From: an uncultured Christensenella sp.
GTDB taxonomy: Bacteria; Bacillota; Clostridia; Christensenellales; UBA1242
Assembly: GCA_949293925.1 (NCBI GenBank)
Contig: CASFFI010000060.1
Span: 1 to 22,757, forward strand
DNA: 22,757 nt
Reading direction: 5' to 3'
Positions 17,801 to 22,757 of this stretch are shown here, piece by piece; position 1 is the first letter of the stretch; each line of letters opens with the position of its first letter. The notes under the pieces were generated by a model. That model saw only the letters and a program-made list of their open reading frames with translations, had not been told where the DNA came from and ran no database searches. The position numbers and the translations under genes were made by a program.

Positions 17801-18473
17801 AACTTTCTCTGGAACATTTGACGGCAACAATACTTTTATAGTAAACTATAGTATATCAAACTATGGGGGAATTGGATTATTTGTTTTAGGTGAAGGCGCA
17901 GTTATTAAAAATCTTCATTTAGTAAGTCCTATAATTAATGTTGATTTATTAAATATTAATCAAGTTATTGATATTGGATTTATTTCAAAAAGTATAGGAA
18001 GCAACGGAGTTATTAAAAATATAACATTAGAAAATGTTACAATTGAAGACGCTAGAATAGAAGTTTTAAATATTTCAACTTATAACTCAATTTTCATAGG
18101 TGGTATAAGTGGTAGAATATTTGAAGGCGTAAATGTTTTAAATTGTTCAGTATCTGTAACTGTGGTAAACAAGTATGTGTCTTCGCTGTCTGCTACTACT
18201 GTTTATGTTGGTGGTGTGACTGGACATAATCTTGGTATAATTGACGGCGGTTTAGTAAACTTTAGTTTAAGCGATTCTAGAAATTATACTAAATTTGTTG
18301 GTGGCGTTGCAGGCTATAATTCATCAAATATATCAAAATGTACAACTAATGTAAAAGTGTCTTTTGCAGAAAATAACACTCAAACTAATATAGATGCTAT
18401 ATCTACAAACGCACAAACTGCAAATTCTGTAGAAAATAGCGGAACTATAGAATATAATCAAAATATTTTATAA
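8826..18473 (+). CDS. giant surface lipoprotein with Ig-like, FN3-like repeats and GLUG beta-helix
   Basis: A 3215-aa predicted surface protein. The N-terminus has a basic start, a hydrophobic core and the likely lipobox C-S-G-Cys27 (Gly at -1 and Ser at -2 fit; Cys instead of Leu/Val at -3 is unusual). Residues about 37-120 match a bacterial Ig-like Big_2 domain (ISILIGETYTPKVSIYPSYA, then a GKSVGSAWLQI turn). From about 121 to 2915 come roughly two dozen degenerate modules of about 95 residues with a fibronectin-III-like pattern: W-x-x-V-x-N-A-x-x-Y-x-I-x-I near the start (Trp at 320, 664, 2421 and 2654), a central AG-x-Y-x-I-x-V strand and a closing GN-x-x-YLNS-type turn. A non-repeat segment interrupts them at about 1946-2405. 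The C-terminus (about 2922-3215) is a GLUG-type beta-helix: GNGSEDNPY entry, FSGTFDGNN, then GG-[IV]-[ST/A]-G repeats at about 3092, 3129 and 3159. No LPXTG or membrane anchor exists at the C-terminus, so attachment would be by the N-terminal lipid. First gene of the operon; the signal peptidase gene follows 19 bases later. Adhesion or matrix function is inference. Confidence 0.9.
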   Translation: MSKQKNKLLNVMLLLIVASVLCFCSGCFKDKSVFINVSSISVEENSISILIGETYTPKVSIYPSYASNKNYNLSYVGENNQIFDIQDKSIIGKSVGSAWLQISSVDMNKTTLISVTVLSKAIQLETPNEINFENNNFIVNANAYTNSYEFGFSYDGEEFKTINIVGTNKINFDEIFNNDFEVLYNQPLIVRVKAVGNTNAYLDSEYFETEFVFTEPVKDLKIIQNNEISFLANAGEYSVKIFSENGNLINNLSLSAIENSQTLIIPDEILKALSSGHYTIVVESLSSLYEHYVIKGESVLSFYVAPKVNNINITNSSMAWEYLDNSFSYLVKIFDAQDISNESDIFNVEPLFVSDNLKSNSVNLDGKLIEYGDFIAVVFTTSEEKNTFTKYSFSSYNFSKLNDVENLTAEDNFAIWNAVPNTNTYYLDIRSASLQKIVTVSTNRYDFSNLPAGNYTINIKALGSGLLSSNSKSYSITKLPKINGYDIIDEVLTFETNLTDFYIYIYLNDVIEPVKILNNTKEVNLREIIPQGDSNTLKIKIVKSGYISSDYYIIEGVTKPEQVTDLRIENGVLKYNSNLNNSNYNIKIYKNNESENPWSLIENLTLLETNLDLMNIESIVAGHYKVVVKIVSSNNLHIDSENVEIEFDKLETPILQVNDNSLVWGEIANSTGYQIIGIDNQEIITNNNFDCSNILAGEYNVEVVAVGNGTNILNSSYSNTIKIASIADTKISFNKESVNLVLENVFSKYILSYNISYNIDENNYTLSTINTPTDVENVDISSIFTTAGNYNISISTNLISREIDSMYFINNTTSNIVINKLKSIKDSEISLNENNLIITFEDSSYNNYSILVNVKNKITNQYELSNVILNSVEEMFKLPLNELLADSETAFEFEMKVLGGLDSVDSDLIIKNFYKLGKVLNIYREGNSIYFNAVANAVDYKINLYKDGVKNNELSIDYEEVATNKFRLIVQNLDAENIDLADALVNLNSYEIEIIAVGNSESYFDSVPSDKFEIIKLAETKFTITSNIDSVILTYENVENAVSYEISVIDSNGLDTVLQTDEFYLDLSEYDFSDGIEISIKSIADTSSNYYNSSINLTSTLMNLLNPTLSVKNGNLSWDNPNTIPDVKYQLLIDEKQVNVFDSTTLNYVLDNQYLAGSHTAKIRAVADYSSVILNDNQIVYCTNFTYNNLTATKLENVYNLVRSGQNIIFTRNDNATSYDVYVDGEKVTSYTNNDVEFGQNYIVIRSNDKAIVESLSAGEHTLQVQVIGGNTFISSDISSEFLINKLDINNFDIISNSSGAKLFLQSVENAESYTLSLTGELGVTKNIVVLNNDEIDLSSIIEENKATLNGDIKLQIICNAETDSYFNSSPTDIVVLKLLGTPIFDDGTSETPLDYSAGAIMKVINGEFSWKGKENELFVLYISNNSGLNQTIYVNDENQSVAISDGWYSYVLSDKDLYKDSGAYVFSMKSIVENEVVFNYQLSEEKEIALNSITSEKQELQKYDTVDMYVNNGNIVFDKVVISGVEANSYSFLCVESGLTGNSKINVETQENYISSDMLVGTDFSNYIVTVSVQAHSSSSTILNSHIATKQFELLKATTNVQVKNSSLDSKIISWNRVENASGYKVMLFEKINGAYTGNNYETIINSQDILEVDLEQAIDDFVWNAGIYDVKVYSLGGSEFLNSILCGEFTNLTILRTLEPTDFSTNGGQYISWSQVAGSLNYTVNIYKFNYDILQFELVEGFENAENATNYYDTGKLPAGSYAISVLANGNSSEKVFAGKESQLIEFIKPETVEKAYVENGQIVAVANKISPTLEITLTNGDEKIILKVANNVSYALNDITQNFTKNNQYYFDIDWDEYQRLYKIDWNEIFDDVIEYTYKNASGILNGSAYAISQDYKVSMRLLGNTQYGYVFDDVDVPYIITRALIVSSDSINVDNISYPNKTDENSSDVYVLDAPIINYANDVISWTKEKPNDNYNLNYGFYMFKDYFVTLDITDMSMKFTLNPIELVYGSQNQSDEFSVSGLSGSYITLNDIKYLMITDGITEVIYKDVSYTIKENQLYVDYYGVSTLVNASNFDNIILSIQNSIIDISSSVIDNQYGIKYYNYSNETYIEFNYKNVSYYYKGITALSNFYIFKFNLSVAGDLTNSYSYYVVKFIDNNQTRFEFSDDLDTKVLLTRYDGSEIYLNYINNIPFTGNNEFIRFVTIEGESSEISATTGATFKFNAVLCGDYLCFLNSKPSNNLVISRFNTTKLVEYSNETVTGLSSDDLLKYKGKLYFELSPHNIIYEIGIIDVNTSLELSKIYIDVNYSNNEYTINSFEYFVKNEFNEYELVETQNNFVSVVNFVFADGTTSPSLIFELPNELQSGRYRFSLVLNPNEFDQIGQDGTYYIKSEKSILEFKTKLDTVSIGISSGLISWEKVAGVDYYEIHLNDIAKIVCVKAGEVTNGITISNNTIICDIATIFEDFRSSASVSVKVIGDSLNNTLNSSLSDVKNVVIIPKVSASSITVSEGNLVWAYDESFLNGVEFSDGSIQYYNNGQVEVIISFTDNLGTNYTITKLLPYTTTKLSLLSENNQIIVDSGVLVALSNDYKYNLKVRLLGYNISENYAFLNAGYASNTDVEGNVGFMKLSTPSNIISVSADESKNGYINWDKVENAVSYTLTIINEDKSLSVVVDNITDNFYELNDERFVGNISVSVQAFGGDSYLNSTNSDSINFVKLSNLSSSQDVSVDETGRVLNWKEIENALKYQIVLKSNENQTVVSKYVNTNSFNLDDLSKEEQATLVGTIVITIKTIGGEGGYLNGNSSIEFVIEKPESLNEGSVVFDDDSKLFVWDGVNDESYSYIFTYTVRNQFNAEDINVVEICNYDNNFDSDLGKWIFRPKYVGLLTDIKVQVAKNNGYYSDAILATPNYLSFYLFASGNGSEDNPYIIKNFNYSDGFGGSITVSIEEQLENVKYYPYANFKLEYADAKEQTSGIDFSNVTFIANQETFSGTFDGNNTFIVNYSISNYGGIGLFVLGEGAVIKNLHLVSPIINVDLLNINQVIDIGFISKSIGSNGVIKNITLENVTIEDARIEVLNISTYNSIFIGGISGRIFEGVNVLNCSVSVTVVNKYVSSLSATTVYVGGVTGHNLGIIDGGLVNFSLSDSRNYTKFVGGVAGYNSSNISKCTTNVKVSFAENNTQTNIDAISTNAQTANSVENSGTIEYNQNIL
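9190..17580 (+). repeat. protein-level array of degenerate FN3-like modules
   Basis: Within the giant lipoprotein, modules of about 95 residues (about 285 bp) recur some 24 times, interrupted at roughly 14660-16040 by a unique segment. Similarity is at protein level only: recurring W/F-x-x-V-x-N-A-x-x-Y, [LP]-x-AG-x-Y-x-I-x-V and GN-x-x-x-LNS-x-x-S signatures. The DNA copies look strongly diverged, so this is an old expansion rather than a recent tandem duplication. Module boundaries are approximate. Confidence 0.7.
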
Positions 18474-18492
18474 CAATAAATATGGGGAAATA

Positions 18493-19323
18493 ATGAATAA
18501 ATTAGTGTTTTTTAAATTAAAGGAAGAAAGATTAGGCGTGCATTATTGGGTGCAACAAATTCTTTCGTGCTTATTCTATTCCGCTGTAATCTGCGTTTTA
18601 TTGTTCATATTGGCAACATACTGCTTGAATTTAAAATCTTATGAAGTTATGTCAGGCAGTATGGAACCAGTTTTATACAAATCAGATGTTATTTATGAAA
18701 AATCTTTTGATAGTTACGAATTGGGAGATATTATCACTTGGGCAAATGGCAATACAAATATCACTCACAGAATTGTATTTATTTATGATATTATAGAACC
18801 TTCAAAAGAAGATTTATCTACTCTTACAAAATTTACAGATAATGAAACAAATCAAGAATATGTTTTTTCAGAAGGCAATTATTATTTGATTTATGATTAT
18901 ACAGACGATTTATCTAATGATTACACATTCTATTTTAAAAATGTTTTCAAAAAAGTTGATGGCACTAAAACAATTTATGTATATGACGGGAATGAATACA
19001 CTTTTAAAAGTTTAGGTAAAGATAAATCAAATATGATATTTTGTTTTGCAAGAGAAGTAAACACTACTGATGAAGGAAGTGTCATAATTACAAAAGGAGA
19101 CAATAACGCACCTAACGAATACGATAAACCTATTACAATAAACGATATAAAAGGCAAAGTAATGTTTACATTACAAGGATTTGGTAACTTTGTTGCATTT
19201 TTAAAACAAAATGTTTTAGCAATTATTTTGGTTATTTTAAATGTTTGTTTTATATTTAGAATTATTGAATTTGAATGGCAATTAAATGAAGAAAATAATA
19301 AGTTTAATTGCAAATTATTATAA
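18493..19323 (+). CDS. SipW-type (S26B) signal peptidase I with enlarged insertion
   Basis: Membrane serine peptidase that removes signal peptides, probably from its operon partners. The 276 residues show an N-terminal membrane helix (about 22-45), the catalytic Ser box SGSMEP (Ser56), a ELGDIITW strand (76-83), and ITHRIV with His92 where bacterial-type enzymes have Lys. This places it in the ER/archaeal-like S26B group with B. subtilis SipW. KGDNN (Asp203) and the following Asp211 region, INDIKGKV, and a C-terminal helix (about 237-258) complete the fold. The distance from His92 to GDNN is about 110 residues, while SipW relatives usually have some 20-40; the extra segment is Tyr/Asp/Asn-rich and beta-like (about 100-195). 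The start follows GGGGAA by about 5 bases. The lipoprotein gene ends 19 bases upstream and the next ORF starts 10 bases downstream, so one operon is likely. Confidence 0.92.
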   Translation: MNKLVFFKLKEERLGVHYWVQQILSCLFYSAVICVLLFILATYCLNLKSYEVMSGSMEPVLYKSDVIYEKSFDSYELGDIITWANGNTNITHRIVFIYDIIEPSKEDLSTLTKFTDNETNQEYVFSEGNYYLIYDYTDDLSNDYTFYFKNVFKKVDGTKTIYVYDGNEYTFKSLGKDKSNMIFCFAREVNTTDEGSVIITKGDNNAPNEYDKPITINDIKGKVMFTLQGFGNFVAFLKQNVLAIILVILNVCFIFRIIEFEWQLNEENNKFNCKLL

Positions 19324-19333
19324 AGGGTGAGAT

Positions 19334-22300
19334 ATGTTAAGAGAAAAGAAAAAATCAAATTTAATATTGGTTTTAGCCATACTTTTATGTATGGTATTTT
19401 CTCTTATTATAATTATACCTACTATAGCATCGTTAGTAACTAAAACTTCTTCAGTATTTCCATCTTTTGCATCTTCAACCGGACAAACAAATGTATCTAT
19501 AGACAATTCTACAACTAGTTTGCCAATTGACTTTTCTTATGGTGAACACGAAAGGAATATTTCGTTTATTTACTCATCGACTTATGATATTGATGTCAAA
19601 ATAGTATTAACTTTACAATATACTGATGAAACTTTATCAACAAAAAATGTTATTTTAAATTTTGCAAATCGTGACGAGTGGTTTGTTGGGCATTCTTTAA
19701 ACGCAGATGGAAGTGAAAAAGAGTATGAATATGTTCTTTATCATCTGGGTGCGTTGCCTGCTAGCAACAATCAAAAAATAACAATTTTAACAGGTGTTAC
19801 TTTTTATGATAACACTACTTTAGATGAGTCAGATTATTTAGGTCAAAAATTAAAAATTAATATGAGTGTGGATTATTGTAATAGTGATAATTCATTGTCG
19901 TATTTTGCAAGTAATATTAATTCAAATATTAATTCTATTACAACTCAAATGGCAAATATTAATTCAGTAAGTTATGAATATATAAATTCTGATTTTACAA
20001 ATTTTCCTGATACTGCTATTAAAGAGTGGTATTCATATACAACAACAATTAGAAATTCATTTTCTAGCAAAAGATTGATGACTAGTACTTATGTTTCTGA
20101 TAATACTAGAATAAATGATAACACTAGACAAGTTTTGTCAACGTATTTAAATATTGACAACCCAATGAAATACGCAAACGAAAATAATATAAAATATCTT
20201 TCAGATACTAATATTATTGAAAATAACAATATCGTTGGCAATGTTAGTTCAGGTATAACAATTGTCGCTGATGATGGAAGCGGTATTCAAAATGAAATTG
20301 CAAGCAAAAGGTATTATGCAGGTATTGGATTATTAGTTGTTCCGACTTATGAAAGTGTGGATATTGATGTTACTATAACACCTTTACTTTATTATGTTAA
20401 TCCAAATGACAATGAAGATAAAGGTTCAATTCAGCCATTATCAGTTGATGATATTTCGTTTGAAATAGATGATAACTTTATAGATACATCAGCTGGAGTT
20501 GGCTATAAATATTCATCAAATAAAGCATTTGACAAAGCAACTTATGTTAGATTAATTAAAAGTATAAATATAGATAACATTGCTATTGATGACTTATTTG
20601 AAACTTATGTAAATTCGTATTTATATATTTCAATACAAGTAACTATTAAAAATGCAGTAAATAGCGTTAAAATGACCTCTGATAATTTAAGGGTTTACAA
20701 TTCAACTGAGTATCAGGGTGCATTATATATGTTCTCTAGTATGTCAGGCGAGTATTATTACATTGATAACTCTAATTCAAGTAATAAAAATGCAACAGAT
20801 TATGTATATGTTTCGGACTATTATGGACAAGTAAACTCTGTAACATATACAGAAAATGCAGGGCTAAAATTTATTCCTTCTTTAACAAAATTCTATTTTT
20901 ACCCATTAAGTTCAGGTGGCTATGTCAAATTTAAAGGAAGGTATTATTATGTGGGTAGTTCAAATAGTTTGGCTTTATCTTCTGGACAAGTCGTTGATAT
21001 TAGTGGTTTAGATAGATATACTTGGCAATTTGAAGAAAATGAAAGTTATGATTGTTGTGTAATTTATGCTAATGCAAATAATGATGGAACGGTAGATAAT
21101 TTTGTATATATTAATTTGGATAGTTTGACACATTTCAAACGCTCTACAGGTCTATATGTTTCAGACAACTTTGGCAGTTATGCTAGAGTCGGCAATAACT
21201 ATTATATGGCTTGTAACAGACAAGGTATTTTGTATAGAGAAATTGAAGAAACAGATGAATTAATTAATTCTTACATTTATTACAATAATAATTGGGTTAG
21301 TTATTCTAGTTTGCTAGATGCTGGAACAACTGGAACAAGCACAACAAAATATTCGTTGCAAACAAGTTATCGCGATAGTTTACAATCTGGTCAAGATTAC
21401 TATTTTAACACATTGCAAGATATTGATGTTTCATTACAAAATGACGAAGATGTAGGTGTTACCGTTCAATTTAAAATTATACCTAGTACTCAGTCGAATT
21501 TAATTTATTATTTTTCAAAAGACTATTCATTTACATATTCATCTACAACTAATAAAACTTCTAATACAGGGTATGGATTAAATATAAATTCCGCAGATGC
21601 CCAAAACACTACTTTTACAGCATATATTCCTGCGCAATCTAAAATTAATGTATTAAACGGTATTTCGTTTGTTGAAGAAAATACAACATTAAGTGATATT
21701 TATGTGTCTTTATATGTAGAAATTGTTAATGTTACAAAAGACAGCAATTATGTTTCAACCAATGCAAATGCAGCAAAAGGTTTATCTGCTGAAATTATTT
21801 CTAGTGTAAAAGATACTGATATTCAAACGGCTACAAGTGGTGGAGATTATCCTTATTTTGTGGCAATTAAAAATAACACTGAACAAATTGCCACAAGCGT
21901 TAATTTAAATATTGAAATTCCTATGATTTCATATACTTCTGGATTGATAACTTGTTATAACAATCTAGGAATAATTGAAAATGCAAATTATACTTTTACA
22001 ACAGACACAAAGTATTATCAAAATGTTAATGATAGTTCAACAAATCAACAAAGAAGTAATTATTTAACAATCAGTTTAAACTTTGATAATTTAAACTTAA
22101 AGCCAAATGAAACTTTTGTTGCTCTTACAGGCATTAAAGTCGCGAGTAGTTTAAATACATTAAATCTAAAGGCAAGTGGAATTTTTGCACAAGTTTCATA
22201 TCTTGAAGGAAAGGTCGATAATGACACGGATTTGTCAGTTTTAGGTAACACTATAATAACTAGTGAAAATCAAAATGTTAGTTTAAATTTATTCATTTTA

Positions 22301-22732
22301 AATCAAACTTTAAAAGATTATGATGTTATGATAAATATAACTCCAGTAATAGTTCAAAACAATGAAGTCGAAACTGAATTAAATAATGTAACATATTCAT
22401 ACAAAAACAAATGGTTTAATCAATCTGGAAGCAACAATTTTTATTACAAAAGTATATTGCGGGCAGGTCAAAATTCAACTATTGTTACTAATATTGTTTT
22501 GCCAGAAAATGCTGTGGGTTATGATAAAATAGTTTTATTGAATGTGTCGGTAGATTATATTGAACATTCACAAGCAAACAGTATTGATAGTTACTATGAC
22601 ATTAATAATGACAACAGAATTTTATGGTTACAAGGTGAACCTAATAGTGAAGTTTTAGCTTGGGCTGAGCTTATGAAACAAAAGTTTACAGTTTATAAAA
22701 ATTATGAAGATTTGATTAATAATTTAGGTTAA
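19334..22732 (+). CDS. large exported protein with tandem TasA/camelysin-like modules
   Basis: An 1132-aa exported protein. It starts MLREKKKSN followed by a hydrophobic helix (about 9-35), a signal peptide or anchor suited to the adjacent SipW-type peptidase; the cleavage point is not obvious. The remainder seems to hold about five beta-sandwich modules at roughly 66-186, 325-443, 692-806, 841-956 and 979-1083. Each has strands like VxIxLTLxY or VxINITPxI near the start, a late 'L-x-AG/P-x-x-x-x-I-x-x-G-[IV]' strand, and a closing V-[SD]-[VY]. The first (DEWFVGH...YEYVLYHLGALP) and last (NKWFNQSG...YYKSILRAGQ) carry the W ... YY-x-x-x-L-x-[AP]-G signature typical of TasA/CalY-type SipW substrates. 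Between modules two and three lies a Tyr/Ser/Gly-rich insert (about 458-690). No LPXTG or C-terminal membrane helix is present. RBS AGGGTGAG precedes the ATG. TasA itself is about 260 residues, so this is a much larger relative; assignment is by pattern only. Confidence 0.8.
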   Translation: MLREKKKSNLILVLAILLCMVFSLIIIIPTIASLVTKTSSVFPSFASSTGQTNVSIDNSTTSLPIDFSYGEHERNISFIYSSTYDIDVKIVLTLQYTDETLSTKNVILNFANRDEWFVGHSLNADGSEKEYEYVLYHLGALPASNNQKITILTGVTFYDNTTLDESDYLGQKLKINMSVDYCNSDNSLSYFASNINSNINSITTQMANINSVSYEYINSDFTNFPDTAIKEWYSYTTTIRNSFSSKRLMTSTYVSDNTRINDNTRQVLSTYLNIDNPMKYANENNIKYLSDTNIIENNNIVGNVSSGITIVADDGSGIQNEIASKRYYAGIGLLVVPTYESVDIDVTITPLLYYVNPNDNEDKGSIQPLSVDDISFEIDDNFIDTSAGVGYKYSSNKAFDKATYVRLIKSINIDNIAIDDLFETYVNSYLYISIQVTIKNAVNSVKMTSDNLRVYNSTEYQGALYMFSSMSGEYYYIDNSNSSNKNATDYVYVSDYYGQVNSVTYTENAGLKFIPSLTKFYFYPLSSGGYVKFKGRYYYVGSSNSLALSSGQVVDISGLDRYTWQFEENESYDCCVIYANANNDGTVDNFVYINLDSLTHFKRSTGLYVSDNFGSYARVGNNYYMACNRQGILYREIEETDELINSYIYYNNNWVSYSSLLDAGTTGTSTTKYSLQTSYRDSLQSGQDYYFNTLQDIDVSLQNDEDVGVTVQFKIIPSTQSNLIYYFSKDYSFTYSSTTNKTSNTGYGLNINSADAQNTTFTAYIPAQSKINVLNGISFVEENTTLSDIYVSLYVEIVNVTKDSNYVSTNANAAKGLSAEIISSVKDTDIQTATSGGDYPYFVAIKNNTEQIATSVNLNIEIPMISYTSGLITCYNNLGIIENANYTFTTDTKYYQNVNDSSTNQQRSNYLTISLNFDNLNLKPNETFVALTGIKVASSLNTLNLKASGIFAQVSYLEGKVDNDTDLSVLGNTIITSENQNVSLNLFILNQTLKDYDVMINITPVIVQNNEVETELNNVTYSYKNKWFNQSGSNNFYYKSILRAGQNSTIVTNIVLPENAVGYDKIVLLNVSVDYIEHSQANSIDSYYDINNDNRILWLQGEPNSEVLAWAELMKQKFTVYKNYEDLINNLG

Positions 22733-22740
22733 AAGGAGGG
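22733..22740 (+). promoter_or_regulatory. strong ribosome binding site of the next operon gene
   Basis: AAGGAGGG immediately after the stop codon TAA (22730-22732), 6 bases before an ATG at 22747. It is the best Shine-Dalgarno match in the window and shows that the operon continues. Confidence 0.8.
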
Positions 22741-22746
22741 TAAAAT

Positions 22747-22757
22747 ATGGATATTAA
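22747..22757 (+). CDS. start of a further operon gene, cut by the window edge
   Basis: Only ATG plus two codons and two bases are present (Met-Asp-Ile). The call rests on the strong ribosome binding site and the 14-base gap to the previous stop codon. Product cannot be judged; by position it could be another SipW substrate or surface protein. Confidence 0.65.

Noticed and set aside
18300..18473. C-terminal truncation of the giant lipoprotein by a premature stop in the beta-helix
   Set aside because: The GLUG-type repeats fade out before the stop, and the next gene begins 19 bases later with a good ribosome binding site. No coding sequence in another frame continues the repeat.
18975..19358. 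127-codon open frame antisense to the signal peptidase and the start of the next gene
   Set aside because: The overlapping plus-strand genes have clear motifs and ribosome binding sites. The antisense frame has no such support and reflects AT-rich codon bias.

Overview
The window reads as a chromosomal segment of a very AT-rich Bacillota (Firmicutes), most likely an uncultured Clostridia-like or Christensenellales-like gut lineage. This rests on low G+C, strong Shine-Dalgarno sites, sigma-A type promoters with 17-bp spacers, intrinsic terminators, and the gene set (CvpA family, FtsH, a DacF/PBP5-type carboxypeptidase, CysS, an S26B/SipW-type signal peptidase). The taxonomic placement is inference; no rRNA or marker comparison could be run. 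No tRNA, rRNA, CRISPR array, transposase or phage gene was seen.

Left part (1-8371), housekeeping and envelope genes. A cvpA-family gene (minus) diverges from ftsH (plus). FtsH is followed by a small membrane-anchored protein of unknown function with its own promoter, ending at a clean terminator. After a gene-free convergent spacer, a minus-strand group runs cysS (perfect consensus promoter, own terminator), an unknown 161-aa protein, a polytopic 199-aa membrane protein with distant SpoIIM-like topology, and a D-Ala-D-Ala carboxypeptidase ending at a strong hairpin terminator.

Middle (8305-8825). About 520 bp without a gene separate the divergent cysS and surface-protein promoters. About 7-8% G+C by hand count over 8401-8760, it consists mostly of A-tracts.

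Right part (8764-22757), a surface-protein operon. A good promoter precedes a 3215-aa lipoprotein (Big_2-type Ig domain, about two dozen degenerate fibronectin-III-like repeats, one large non-repeat insert, C-terminal GLUG-type beta-helix). Nineteen bases on comes a SipW-type signal peptidase with an enlarged central insertion, and ten bases on an 1132-aa exported protein that appears to be built of about five tandem TasA/camelysin-like beta-sandwich modules. A further gene starts at 22747 behind a near-perfect ribosome binding site and is cut by the window edge. The layout recalls Bacillus tapA-sipW-tasA (accessory protein, dedicated signal peptidase, fibre protein), but with giant multi-domain proteins. 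My best candidate for an undescribed system is therefore a SipW-dependent surface fibre or adhesin apparatus; its function is inferred from domain resemblance and gene order only.
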